Below, piece after piece: positions 23,785-31,888 of a stretch of DNA of 36,628 nt. The number at the start of each line of letters is the position of its first letter. Position 1 is the stretch's first letter. The stretch is from LMUY01 sp964242925. Its GTDB lineage: Bacteria > Pseudomonadota > Alphaproteobacteria > Acetobacterales > Acetobacteraceae. Below the pieces are notes generated by a model that did no database searches, was not told where the DNA came from, and saw only the letters and a list, made by a program, of their open reading frames with translations. Where the stretch lies: contig CAXTBW010000036.1 in assembly GCA_964242925.1 (NCBI GenBank), positions 1 to 36,628 of the forward strand. The letters are read 5' to 3'. The position numbers and the translations under genes are program-made.

Positions 23785-24624
23785 ATGCCGGAACTCCCCG
23801 AAGTTGAGACGGTGATGCGCGGCCTGCGGGCGCGGCTGGAAGGCCGCGTGATCGTGCGCGCGCTGGTCAACCGGCCGGACATGCGCTGGGCGCTGCCCCC
23901 CGGACTGGCGGCGCGGTTGACCGGGGCGCGGGTGATCGGGTTCCGCCGCCGCGCGAAGTACATCCTAATGCGGCTGGACGGCGGCGACAGCGTGCTGCTG
24001 CACCTCGGCATGTCGGGCCGCATGGTGCTGGGGCCGGCCAACCCGAACAGCGTGACCGCGCACGAGCACGTGGTGCTGCAAACGGACGACGGCTGGCGCG
24101 TCGGCTTCGTCGACCCGCGGCGCTTCGGCTCGGTCGACCTGGTGGCGACAGTGGCGGAGGATTCGCACCGCCTGCTGGCCGGGCTGGGACCGGAGCCGCT
24201 GGATGCGGCGTTCTCCACCCGCGTGCTGGCGGCGGCGCTGGCCGGCAAGCGCACCCCGGTCAAGGCGGCGTTGCTGGACCAGCGGCTGGTGGCCGGGCTG
24301 GGCAACATCTACGTGTGCGAGGCGCTGTTCCGCGCCCGGATTGCGCCCGACCGGAAGGCGGCGATGGTGCCGCGCGCGGGCGCCGCCCGGCTGGTGGCCG
24401 CGATCAAAGCGACGTTGACGGAGGCGATCGCGGCGGGCGGGTCCTCCCTGCGCGACTATGTGCAGCCGGATGGCGAGCTGGGCTACTTCCAGCACGCCTG
24501 GAAGGTCTACGGCCGCGAGGGCCAGCCTTGCGAGCGCTGCCCGGGGCCTCCCACGTGCCTGGGTGTTGCGCGGATGGTGCAGTCGGCGCGGTCGACCTTC
24601 CACTGTTTGCGCACGCAACGCTAA
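23785..24624 (+). CDS. mutM: Formamidopyrimidine-DNA glycosylase
   Basis: The 279-residue Fpg has the catalytic N-terminus PELPEVETVMRGL (Pro2 nucleophile, Glu3), the HLGMSGRM strand, FVDPRRFGSVDL and the helix-two-turn-helix segment VAGLGNIYVCEALFRA. GGSSLRDYVQPDGELGYF lies before the zinc finger. It removes 8-oxoguanine and other oxidised purines and cleaves the abasic strand. The C-terminal finger is atypical. It reads CERCPGPPTCLGVARMVQ and then TFHCLRTQR. The usual final CxxC has only its first Cys, while an extra Cys appears after the first pair, with a spacer about five residues longer than the standard one. The enzyme core is intact, so it is probably active with a rearranged finger. 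Confidence 0.94.
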   Translation: MPELPEVETVMRGLRARLEGRVIVRALVNRPDMRWALPPGLAARLTGARVIGFRRRAKYILMRLDGGDSVLLHLGMSGRMVLGPANPNSVTAHEHVVLQTDDGWRVGFVDPRRFGSVDLVATVAEDSHRLLAGLGPEPLDAAFSTRVLAAALAGKRTPVKAALLDQRLVAGLGNIYVCEALFRARIAPDRKAAMVPRAGAARLVAAIKATLTEAIAAGGSSLRDYVQPDGELGYFQHAWKVYGREGQPCERCPGPPTCLGVARMVQSARSTFHCLRTQR

Positions 24625-24683
24625 CGCTTCCACGCCGCAGCCGTCCGGGCTACCACCGTTGCAAACCAATGGAGGATGCCGCC

Positions 24684-25451
24684 ATGCCCGAGTTGATCCT
24701 GGTCGAGACCCATGGCGCCGTGGGCCTGCTGCGGCTGAACCGCCCGGCGGCGCTGAACGCGCTGAACGATCAGCTCGTGGCCGAGATCGGCGTGCAGCTG
24801 CTCGACTTCGACGCCAACCCCGACATCGGCGCCATTGTGCTGACCGGGTCGGAGAAGGCGTTCGCGGCGGGCGCCGACATCAAGGAGATGCAGAGCCGCA
24901 CCTACCCCGGCGTGCTGCAGGACGACTTCATCGCGAAATGGGAGACGGTGCTGCGGGTGAAGAAGCCGGTGATCGCCGCGGTGGCCGGGTTCGCGCTCGG
25001 CGGCGGCTGCGAGCTGGCGATGATGTGCGACATGATCGTGTGCGCCGATACGGCGAAGTTCGGGCAGCCTGAGATCAACCTCGGCGTGATGCCCGGCGCG
25101 GGGGGCACCCAGCGGTTCACCCGCGCGGTCGGCAAGTCCAAGGCGATGGATTTGTGCCTGACCGGCCGCATGATGGACGCGGCGGAGGCGGAACGGGCCA
25201 ACCTCGTCGCTCGGGTTTTCCCGGCTGCGACGATGCTGGAGGAGGCGCTTGCGATCGCGGCCAAGATCGCCGGGCAGTCGCGCACTGCGAGTCTCGTGAC
25301 CAAGCGGGCGGTCAACGCGGCGTTCGAGACCACGCTGACGCAGGGGGTGGCCACCGAACGCGCGCTGTTCCTGTCGCTGTTCGGCACGGCGGACCAGCGG
25401 GAAGGGATGGCGGCGTTCGTCGAGAAGCGTAAGCCTGCCTTTACACGCTAG
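24684..25451 (+). CDS. Enoyl-CoA hydratase
   Basis: The 255-residue crotonase-fold protein has the oxyanion-hole segments KAFAAGADIKEM and AGFALGGGCELAMMCD. The catalytic glutamates are in GGGCELAMM and GQPEINLGVMPGAGGTQR, as in FadB/ECHS1-type hydratases. It hydrates trans-2-enoyl-CoA to 3-hydroxyacyl-CoA in beta-oxidation or amino-acid/butanoate catabolism. I chose the ATG at 24684, with GGAGG ending eight bases before it. An in-frame ATG at 24669 lies before that site and would add only five residues. It sits between mutM and rpsT, a neighbourhood seen in other Rhodospirillales/Acetobacteraceae genomes. Confidence 0.92.
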   Translation: MPELILVETHGAVGLLRLNRPAALNALNDQLVAEIGVQLLDFDANPDIGAIVLTGSEKAFAAGADIKEMQSRTYPGVLQDDFIAKWETVLRVKKPVIAAVAGFALGGGCELAMMCDMIVCADTAKFGQPEINLGVMPGAGGTQRFTRAVGKSKAMDLCLTGRMMDAAEAERANLVARVFPAATMLEEALAIAAKIAGQSRTASLVTKRAVNAAFETTLTQGVATERALFLSLFGTADQREGMAAFVEKRKPAFTR

Positions 25452-25474
25452 CCCGCCATTGCCGGGGAGATTCC

Positions 25475-25503
25475 TTGACTTGGCATTGCGGGGCTTCTAG
25501 AAG
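25475..25503 (+). promoter_or_regulatory. Probable rpsT promoter (sigma-70 type)
   Basis: TTGACT (25475-25480), a 17-base spacer and TAGAAG (25498-25503) fit the alphaproteobacterial housekeeping consensus well. They lie about 70 bases upstream of the rpsT start codon and just after the enoyl-CoA hydratase stop. Confidence 0.6.
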
Positions 25504-25572
25504 GCGTCCCTTCCTGACCCGGTCGCCACCTGTTGCGAGCCGTGCCGAACCGTTGAATGAGACCTACAGCCG

Positions 25573-25845
25573 ATGGCGAACACCGCGTCCGCGCGCAAGC
25601 GCATCCGACAGACTGTCCGCCGCACCGCGCGGAACCAGGCGCGCAGGTCGCGTATGCGAACGTTCGTCAAGAAGGTCGAGGCGGCGATCGCCGGCGGCGA
25701 CCAGACTGTCGCGGCCGAGGCGTTCAAGGCGGCGCAGCCCGAGATGCAGCGCGCTGCGGGCAAGGGCGTGATCCACGCAAATACGGTGGCGCGCAAGCTG
25801 TCCCGCATGGCCAAGCGCATCAAGTCGTTGGCCCCCGCGACCTGA
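25573..25845 (+). CDS. rpsT: 30S ribosomal protein S20
   Basis: The 90-residue, strongly basic, helical protein starts MANTASARKRIRQTVRRTAR and contains SRMRTFVKKVEAAI and GKGVIHANTVARKLSRMAKR, the S20 hallmarks. It binds 16S rRNA early in 30S assembly. The length is normal. The gene lies directly upstream of dnaA, as in many alphaproteobacteria, and has its own promoter-like sequence. The 225 bases after it hold a long inverted repeat and the presumed dnaA promoter. Confidence 0.97.
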   Translation: MANTASARKRIRQTVRRTARNQARRSRMRTFVKKVEAAIAGGDQTVAAEAFKAAQPEMQRAAGKGVIHANTVARKLSRMAKRIKSLAPAT

Positions 25846-25899
25846 GTCATTGCCGTCGGCGTTTGGCGCCGGTCCACCTGTAGACAGACGTCGGCTATG

Positions 25900-25931
25900 G
25901 TTAGACAATCCCAAACAAAGGATTGCCTAAC
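25900..25931. promoter_or_regulatory. Inverted repeat between rpsT and dnaA (hairpin or operator)
   Basis: GTTAGACAATCC (25900-25911) and GGATTGCCTAAC (25920-25931) pair over 11 of 12 positions around the loop CAAACAAA. No T-run follows, so it is not a classic intrinsic terminator. It ends directly before the presumed -35 region of dnaA. It may end rpsT transcripts, bind a regulator, or both. Confidence 0.5.
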
Positions 25932-25960
25932 TTAAGCTCGTTTATCGAACGTTATATAAT
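25932..25960 (+). promoter_or_regulatory. Candidate dnaA promoter
   Basis: A perfect -10 hexamer TATAAT (25955-25960) stands 17 bases after TTAAGC, a weak -35. It sits in the AT-rich patch that stands out from the surrounding GC-rich DNA. A transcript from here would have an untranslated leader of about 100 bases before dnaA. Confidence 0.45.
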
Positions 25961-26070
25961 CGTTGCTTTCCATAACAGGTTTTGTATTGCCATCCGCTAC
26001 GCTATGACTTAGAGCTTACTTTGCGGCATGCGCTGCCGGATAGTCAGCCTAGTGACGCGGAGCGAGATGC

Positions 26071-27612
26071 ATGAGCACGGCGAGCGGCGCGACCACCAGC
26101 GTTCAAAGCGACGGCGAACCTGCCTTTGAGCGTTCAACCCGCGAGCCTCGCGACGCTGACCTAGCCGACGCCCCTGCAGCATCCCCCGATCCGTCCGACC
26201 GCGAGCTCGCCAATCATTGGGACCGCGTGCGTGATCGCCTCAAGCTCGACGTGGGCGAAGTGGACTACCGCAATTGGCTGCGGCAAATGGTGCTGGCGAG
26301 TCGCGATGGCGACGAGGTGACGATCCAGTTGCCGTCCCGCTTCCTGCGCGACTGGGTGCGCACGAACTACGGCGACAAGCTGACAGCCCTGTGGCGGGCG
26401 GAAAACGCCGGCGTGCTGCACGTCGAGTTGCGTGTGGGCTCGCCGAACATGGCGAATCCGCCCTTGGCGGAGAGCCTGGCGGCGGCCCCGGATTCGGGGG
26501 CGGTCCCAGCGGCAGTTCTAGCGACGACGCAGCCGGCCGTCGTGGCGCCAGCCGAAGCGGCGCGCGCGTGGCCCAGCGCGGACGTAAGCGGCGCGCTGGA
26601 CTCGCGGTTCTCGTTCGACGCTTTCGTGGTCGGCAAGCCGAACGAGTTCGCCTATGCGTGCGCGCGGCGCGTGGCGGAGAACCCGGCAAGCCAGGGCTTC
26701 AACCCGCTATTCGTCTATGGCGGCGTCGGCCTCGGCAAGACGCACCTGATGCACGCGGTCGGGCTGGAATTGCTGCGCCGGGAGGGCCCGCGCCCGCTGA
26801 GCGTCAGCTACATGTCCGCCGAGAAGTTCATGTACCGCTTCATCGCGTCGCTGCGCAGCAAGTCGTCGCTCGACTTCAAAGAAAGCATGCGCTCGGTCGA
26901 CGTGCTGATGGTCGACGACGTCCAGTTCCTGATCGGCAAGGAGACGACCCAGGAGGAGTTCTTCCACACCTTCAACGCGTTGGTCGATGCGGGCAAGCAG
27001 ATCGTGATCTCGTCCGACAAGTCCCCGTCCGAGTTGGACCTGGAACCTCGGCTGCGCACCCGGCTGGGCTGCGGCATGGTGGCCGACATCCACGGCACCA
27101 CGTTCGAATTGCGCGTGTCGATCCTGGAGACCAAGGCGGCGCACGCCGGGGTCGAGGTGTCGCGCCGCGTGCTCGAGTTTCTCGCGCACAAGATCACCAG
27201 CAACGTCCGCGAGTTGGAAGGCGCGCTGAATCGCCTGGTGGCGCACGCCAGCCTGTTCGGTCACGCGGTGACGCTGGAATCGACGCAGGACGTGCTGCGC
27301 GACGTGCTGAAGGCGCAGGACCGCCGGGTGACGATCGACGAGATTCAGAAGCGCGTCGCTGAACACTACCATATGCGTCTGTCGGAGATGAGCAGCGCGC
27401 GCCGCGCGCGCAGTGTCGCGCGCCCGCGACAGGTGGCGATGTACCTGTCCAAGCAGCTGACCAGCCGTTCGCTGCCGGAGATCGGCCGGAAGTTCGGCAA
27501 CCGCGACCACACGACGGTGATGCACGCCTGCTCGCGCGTGACGGAGATCATGGGCAAGGACTCCGCGTTCGCCGACGACGTTGAGTTGCTGCGCCGCCTG
27601 CTGGAGAGCTGA
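26071..27612 (+). CDS. dnaA: Chromosomal replication initiator protein DnaA
   Basis: The 513-residue DnaA has domain I (HWDRVRDRLKLDVGEVDYRN), a variable Ala/Pro-rich domain II, and AAA+ domain III. Walker A GGVGLGKTHLMHAVG lies near residue 217 and Walker B VLMVDDVQFL near 280, with the arginine-finger region EPRLRTRLGCGMVADI. Domain IV carries PRQVAMYLSKQLTSRSLPEI and the DnaA-box-reading signature GNRDHTTVMHACSRV. It unwinds oriC and loads the helicase. About 45 acidic, low-complexity residues precede domain I, longer than in E. coli. The finger segment reads RTRLGCGM rather than the common RSRF-GWGL. The gene lies between rpsT and dnaN. Confidence 0.97.
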   Translation: MSTASGATTSVQSDGEPAFERSTREPRDADLADAPAASPDPSDRELANHWDRVRDRLKLDVGEVDYRNWLRQMVLASRDGDEVTIQLPSRFLRDWVRTNYGDKLTALWRAENAGVLHVELRVGSPNMANPPLAESLAAAPDSGAVPAAVLATTQPAVVAPAEAARAWPSADVSGALDSRFSFDAFVVGKPNEFAYACARRVAENPASQGFNPLFVYGGVGLGKTHLMHAVGLELLRREGPRPLSVSYMSAEKFMYRFIASLRSKSSLDFKESMRSVDVLMVDDVQFLIGKETTQEEFFHTFNALVDAGKQIVISSDKSPSELDLEPRLRTRLGCGMVADIHGTTFELRVSILETKAAHAGVEVSRRVLEFLAHKITSNVRELEGALNRLVAHASLFGHAVTLESTQDVLRDVLKAQDRRVTIDEIQKRVAEHYHMRLSEMSSARRARSVARPRQVAMYLSKQLTSRSLPEIGRKFGNRDHTTVMHACSRVTEIMGKDSAFADDVELLRRLLES

Positions 27613-27628
27613 ACGCGCAAGCGTCCAC

Positions 27629-27647
27629 CGTCATGCCAGGGCTTGAC
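27629..27647. repeat. Truncated end of dispersed repeat family 1 (copy E)
   Basis: CGTCATGCCAGGGCTTGA matches one terminus of the 137-bp repeat, then similarity stops. It begins 17 bases after the dnaA stop. The remaining 150 bases before dnaN show no other feature that I can name apart from the dnaN ribosome binding site (AGAGGGA, 9 bases before its ATG). Confidence 0.6.
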
Positions 27648-27803
27648 GAGCTTCTTGTCCCGTCGTTGCCCCACGTTCAAGCCGAGGCCGATAGTCTCAG
27701 CTGAACCCACCATCTTGGTTTCCCTCTGCCCCCGGCGCCTGCTACGGTCACAGACCGATTAGCCACGCGCCGCCGAGTCTGGCCGCGCAGAGGGACCGAA
27801 CCG

Positions 27804-28928
27804 ATGAAACTCAAGGCCGATCGCGCCAGTCTGATCAAAGCCTTGTCCCACATCCAAAGTGTCGCCGAGAAGCGCAACACGATCCCCATCCTGGCCAACG
27901 TGCTGATCGCGGTGCGCGACGGCAAGCTCAGCCTGACCGCCACCGACATGGAAATCGCGGTGGTGGAGGAGGTGCCGGCCGCCACGAGCCGCGACGGCGC
28001 CACCACCGCGCCGGCCGCCACGCTGTACGAGATCGTGCGCAAGTTGCCCGAGGGCGCCGAGGTCGAGTTGGACTTCGCCGGCGGCGACGCCCAGTTGGCC
28101 CTGCGCGCCGGCCGCTTCGCCACCAGCCTAGTGACGCTGCCGACCGACGACTTCCCATCCATGACCGCCGGCACGCTGCCGCATCACTTCCATCTGTCGG
28201 CGCTGGCCCTGCGCGGCCTGATCGACCGCACCCGGTTCGCCATCAGCACGGAGGAGACGCGGTACTACCTGAACGGCATCTTCCTGCACGCCGCCGAGGG
28301 CGACGATGGACGTGTGCTGCGCGCCGTGGCGACCGACGGCCACCGCCTGGCCCGGGTGGAGGAGCCGTTGCCCGAAGGCGCCGGGGCGATGCCCGGCGTG
28401 ATTGTGCCCCGTAAGACCGTGGCGGAGTTGCGCAAGCTGCTGGACGAGGCGCAGGGCGATGTGGAGTGCGCGCTGTCCGACACGCGCATTCAGTTCACCG
28501 TCGCCAACGTGACGCTGACGAGCAAGCTGATCGACGGCACGTTCCCGGAATACGAGCGGGTTATCCCGCGCGACAACGAAAAGATCCTGCGGGTGAGCAA
28601 GAAGGACTTCGCCGAGGCGGTGGCCCGCGTGGCCGCGATCAGCAGCGAGCGGTCCCGCCCGGTTAAGATGTCCTTGGCGCGCGACCTGCTGGTGTTGTCG
28701 GCGGCGAGCCCCGAGCAGGGCACCGCGAGCGAGGAGCTGGAGGGCGACCGGGTCAAGTACGAGTCCGGTCCGCTGGAGATCGGCTTCCAGGCGCGTTACC
28801 TGAACGACATCACCGACCAGATCGGCGGCGAGGTGGAGTTCCTGTTCAGCGACGGCGCCGCGCCGACCGTGGTGCGCGACGCAGGCGACCCCAGCGCGCT
28901 GTACGTGCTGATGCCAATGCGGGTGTAG
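27804..28928 (+). CDS. dnaN: DNA polymerase III beta subunit (sliding clamp)
   Basis: The 374-residue beta clamp has LIKALSHIQSVAEKRNTIPI near the start, SLTATDMEIAV, ATLYEIVRKLPEGAEV, PTDDFPSM and RFAISTEETRYYLNGIF. RAVATDGHRLA follows, then GTFPEYERVIPRDNEK, RVAAISSERSRPVKMSL and the C-terminal ALYVLMPMRV. The three clamp domains are complete. The terminal MPMR motif forms the edge of the peptide-binding pocket used by polymerases. The encoded ring tethers Pol III, and also Pol IV, whose gene lies 3 kb away. A repeat element, not recF, follows, so the common dnaN-recF-gyrB run is broken here. Confidence 0.97.
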   Translation: MKLKADRASLIKALSHIQSVAEKRNTIPILANVLIAVRDGKLSLTATDMEIAVVEEVPAATSRDGATTAPAATLYEIVRKLPEGAEVELDFAGGDAQLALRAGRFATSLVTLPTDDFPSMTAGTLPHHFHLSALALRGLIDRTRFAISTEETRYYLNGIFLHAAEGDDGRVLRAVATDGHRLARVEEPLPEGAGAMPGVIVPRKTVAELRKLLDEAQGDVECALSDTRIQFTVANVTLTSKLIDGTFPEYERVIPRDNEKILRVSKKDFAEAVARVAAISSERSRPVKMSLARDLLVLSAASPEQGTASEELEGDRVKYESGPLEIGFQARYLNDITDQIGGEVEFLFSDGAAPTVVRDAGDPSALYVLMPMRV

Positions 28929-28968
28929 CGAATGGCCGCAGCGGGTCCGGACGATCGGATGAGAACAC

Positions 28969-29106
28969 CGTCATGCCAGGGCTTGACCCCGGCAGCTACG
29001 GGCCGCGGCTGATGACGTGGGGCGAAGGTGACGCTTCCGAACCAAATCCGGGTGTGCAAGTTTGCGCGGGCCACCGTGGATGCCAGGGTCAAGCCCTGGC
29101 ATGACG
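28969..29106. repeat. Dispersed palindromic repeat, family 1, copy D
   Basis: The ends are CGTCATGCCAGGGCTTGACC and CAGGGTCAAGCCCTGGCATG plus ACG, an almost perfect inverted repeat. The interior has the same orientation as copy C (ACGGGCCG, ATGACGT, AAATCCGGGTG). It ends 32 bases before the start of the enolase-superfamily gene, so it may separate that gene's transcription from dnaN. Confidence 0.82.
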
Positions 29107-29138
29107 GGCCCTGCATCATCAATGACGCTGAAGCTCCG

Positions 29139-30338
29139 ATGAACATCACCGCCCTCGAAACGATCCGGCTGGGCGAGTTTCCGAACCTGTTGTGGCTGCA
29201 TGTCCATACCGACCAGGGCCTGGTCGGCCTCGGCGAGACGTTCTTCGGCGCTCGGGCGGTCGAGGCGCACATCCACGAGACGGTCGCGCCGCTGTTGCTC
29301 GGCAAGCCGGCGGGCCAGATCGACCGCCACGCGCGCACGCTGCAGACCGGCTATCTCGGCTTCTCCGGCTCAGGCGTCGAGATGCGCGCCGCGTCCGCGG
29401 TGGACATCGCGCTATGGGACCTGCAGGGCCAGGCGACCGGGCAGCCCATCTGGCAGTGCCTCGGCGGGCTGTCGCACGACCGGGTGCGCATCTACAACAC
29501 CTGCGCAGGCTACCAGTACATCCGCGCCGCCTCTGGGCAGCAGACGGAGAACTGGGGCACGGGCGCCGCCGCCGGGCCGTACGAGGACCTCGACGCCTTC
29601 CTGCATCGCGCCGACGAACTGGCGCAGTCCCTGCTCGAGCAGGGAATAACGGCGATGAAAATCTGGCCGTTCGATTTCGCCGCCGAGGAGACTGGCGGCC
29701 GGTCCATCTCCCCGGCGCAGATCGATCACGCGATGGCGCCGTTCCGTAAGATCCGCGCGGCGGTCGGTGCACGGATGGACATCATGGCGGAGCTGCACTC
29801 GCTGTGGACTCCGCTGGGCGCCGAGCGGGTGTTGAACGCGCTGGTCGAGATCGATCCGTTCTGGGTCGAGGACCCGATCAAGATGGGCAACGCCGACTTG
29901 CTCGCCAGCTTGCGCCGCCGGACCCGCGTGCCGGTCTGCGCCAGCGAGACGCTCGCGACGCGGCGCGGCTTCCGCGAGTACCTGCAGGCCGATGCGGTGG
30001 ACGTCGTGATGCTGGACCTGTCGTGGTGCGGCGGCATCGGCGAGGCGAAGAAGATCGCCACCTTGGCGGAATCGTTCGCGCGCCCGGTGGCGCCGCACGA
30101 CTGCACCGGCCCCGTTGTGCTCGCCGCGTCGTGCCACCTGTCGGTGAACTGCCCGAACACGCTGGTGCAGGAGACGGTGCGCGCGTTCACCTCCGGCTGG
30201 TATGGCGAGGTGATGACCGCGCTGCCGCCGATTCGCGACGGGTTCGTCCACCCGATGGAAGGCGCCGGATTGGGCGCGGCGCTGCAGCCGGAACGGCTGG
30301 CGGCGGCGGATTGCGAACGCCGGATAAGCAAAATCTGA
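29139..30338 (+). CDS. Mandelate racemase/muconate lactonizing enzyme family protein (probable sugar-acid dehydratase)
   Basis: The 399-residue enolase-superfamily protein has an N-terminal capping domain (LHVHTDQGLVGLGETFF) and a barrel. Catalytic-type residues are visible: Lys in AMKIWPFD, metal-ligand glutamates in MAELHSLW, WVEDPIKMG and CASETLATR, and a His-Asp dyad from VVMLDLSWCGGIGEA and PVAPHDCTG. This arrangement fits the acid-sugar dehydratases of the mandelate racemase subgroup. They abstract the proton alpha to a carboxylate and remove water to give a 2-keto-3-deoxy acid. The ATG at 29139 starts the usual first strand. An MFS transporter follows after 16 bases, and idonate/gluconate dehydrogenase genes are nearby, which supports a sugar-acid substrate. 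The exact acid cannot be read from sequence. Confidence 0.87.
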   Translation: MNITALETIRLGEFPNLLWLHVHTDQGLVGLGETFFGARAVEAHIHETVAPLLLGKPAGQIDRHARTLQTGYLGFSGSGVEMRAASAVDIALWDLQGQATGQPIWQCLGGLSHDRVRIYNTCAGYQYIRAASGQQTENWGTGAAAGPYEDLDAFLHRADELAQSLLEQGITAMKIWPFDFAAEETGGRSISPAQIDHAMAPFRKIRAAVGARMDIMAELHSLWTPLGAERVLNALVEIDPFWVEDPIKMGNADLLASLRRRTRVPVCASETLATRRGFREYLQADAVDVVMLDLSWCGGIGEAKKIATLAESFARPVAPHDCTGPVVLAASCHLSVNCPNTLVQETVRAFTSGWYGEVMTALPPIRDGFVHPMEGAGLGAALQPERLAAADCERRISKI

Positions 30339-30354
30339 ATAAGGAGGAACCGCA

Positions 30355-31716
30355 GTGTCCATCTCGATGACGCACCAGTCTGTGATGGACCAGGCCGTCC
30401 GCCACCTCGTCACCAACTACAACCCGAAGGGCAACCGGGTCGGCTGGCTGATGATGTCCTCCATCCTGGTGGAGGCATGGGACCTCTACTCGATCGCCTT
30501 CGTGCTGGTGTTCATTGGCCAGCAATACCATCCGGACCCGCTGCTGCTGGGCCTCGCCGCCGCGGGCACGCAGGGCGGGGCGCTGATCGGCGCGTTGCTG
30601 GGCGGCTGGCTGTCGGACAAGATCGGGCGGCGGATCATGTTCCTGGCCACCATGATCATGTTCATCATCTTCGCCGTGCTGCAGGCGTTCGTCACCAGCG
30701 TGGAGGCGTTGGTCGTGGTGCGGCTGATTCTTGGCATCCCGCTCGGGAGCGACATCTCGAACGGCTATACCTACATCATGGAATCCATGCCGAAGGGCGA
30801 GCGGGAGGTGATGGGCAACCGCTGGCAGTTCATGTTCGCGATCGGCGAGGTGATGACCCTGGCGGTGATCGGCGTGTTCATCGCCGCCGATCTGGCGCCG
30901 CATCTGATCTGGCGCATTACGCTCGGCCTGGGCGCCGTGCCCGCGCTGGTGATCCTGATCATGCGGCACGACCTGCCGGAGACGGCGGTGTGGCTGGTGC
31001 GTCACGGCCGGTTCCGCGAGGCCAAGCAGGCGGCGATGAGCATGTATGGCGACCGGCTGGACATGCTGCCGGACCAGGACGTGGAAGTGACGAAGCCGCG
31101 CCCGGCGGCGTTCCTGGCCGACATCTTCAAGGAGCCGATCCGCGCCCGCGCGACCATCTTCGGCTGGATCGCCTGTTTCGCGCAGGCCAGCGAGTTCTCC
31201 ACCTTCGCGTTCTACATCCCGGTGCTGTTCACCATGGTGGGCGTGTCGACCCTGCTCGGGCGGGACCTGATCACCATGGGCCTGTATGTAATCGCGGCGA
31301 TCGCCGGCTGGATCGGGCCGTTGCTGACGCCGAAGATCGGCCAGCGCGGGCTGAGCATCGCCGGGTTCTCGATCGTGCTGGTGTCGCTGCTTGTGGCGGC
31401 CGGGGCGCTGTATACGGGGCATATCGCGATCCTGCCGTTCGCGGCGGCGGCGATGCTGTGGGGGCATTACTGGGACGCGGCGAACTGCATGACCATCCCG
31501 ACGATGGTGGCCAAGCCGGAGTACCGCGGCACGGCGAGCGGCTTCGCTTACATGTTCGTCAAGCTGCCGTCGTTCCTGGCGATCTTCCTGTTCCCGACGC
31601 TGTTCACCGCGATCGGCCAGGCGAACGCCACGCTGTTCGTCGCGATCTTCCCGCTGATCGGTCTGCTGTCCGCCGTGTTCATCCTGAAGGAGGTCTACGG
31701 CTACGAGCACAGCTAG
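30355..31716 (+). CDS. MFS transporter (probable sugar-acid permease)
   Basis: The 453-residue, twelve-helix carrier has the MFS loop motif GGWLSDKIGRRIMFL, the helix 4-5 region LILGIPLGSDISNGYTYIME, and the central-loop LPETAVWLVRHGRF typical of the sugar-porter/metabolite:H+ symporter groups. The GTG at 30355 is preceded by a strong AAGGAGGA six bases upstream, which decides the start over an in-frame ATG four codons later. It is co-transcribed with the enolase-superfamily dehydratase 16 bases upstream and is inferred to import its substrate. Its helix 1 (SILVEAWDLYSIAFVLVFI) differs clearly from the DGYD motif of the other MFS gene in the window. Confidence 0.87.
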   Translation: MSISMTHQSVMDQAVRHLVTNYNPKGNRVGWLMMSSILVEAWDLYSIAFVLVFIGQQYHPDPLLLGLAAAGTQGGALIGALLGGWLSDKIGRRIMFLATMIMFIIFAVLQAFVTSVEALVVVRLILGIPLGSDISNGYTYIMESMPKGEREVMGNRWQFMFAIGEVMTLAVIGVFIAADLAPHLIWRITLGLGAVPALVILIMRHDLPETAVWLVRHGRFREAKQAAMSMYGDRLDMLPDQDVEVTKPRPAAFLADIFKEPIRARATIFGWIACFAQASEFSTFAFYIPVLFTMVGVSTLLGRDLITMGLYVIAAIAGWIGPLLTPKIGQRGLSIAGFSIVLVSLLVAAGALYTGHIAILPFAAAAMLWGHYWDAANCMTIPTMVAKPEYRGTASGFAYMFVKLPSFLAIFLFPTLFTAIGQANATLFVAIFPLIGLLSAVFILKEVYGYEHS

Positions 31717-31754
31717 CGCGTTGCGGATCCCGTCATGTCCCGCGCCGCCAACAC

Positions 31755-31850
31755 CGTGATTGCGAGGATCGTTTGCGACGAAGCAACCCAGCGTCCAGCA
31801 CCGTACGCGCCGCCCTGGGTCGCCACGCCGCCAAGCGGACGGCTCGCGTT
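31755..31850. repeat. Dispersed repeat, family 2, copy 2
   Basis: Starting at CGTGATTGCGAGGATCGTTT, the element matches the reverse complement of copy 1. It shares the central CCAGCACCGTACG, GGxTCGCCACG, and a degenerate right end (CCAAGCGGACGGCTCGCG). It lies between the convergent MFS and dinB genes. Confidence 0.65.
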
Positions 31851-31888
31851 GACGGGTGAGGTCCGGCTGCGCCGCCCATGGGGTAAGC

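Noticed and set aside
25846..25885. Intrinsic terminator after rpsT (GGCG/CGCC hairpin)
   Set aside because: The stem is short and no T-run follows; the longer inverted repeat at 25900-25931 is a better candidate for any transcript-end structure.
25846..26070. Chromosomal origin (oriC) between rpsT and dnaA
   Set aside because: The region is AT-rich, but I see no cluster of DnaA boxes close to TTATCCACA; TTATCGAAC is only a partial match. In several alphaproteobacteria the origin is not next to dnaA. Left as a control-region observation only.
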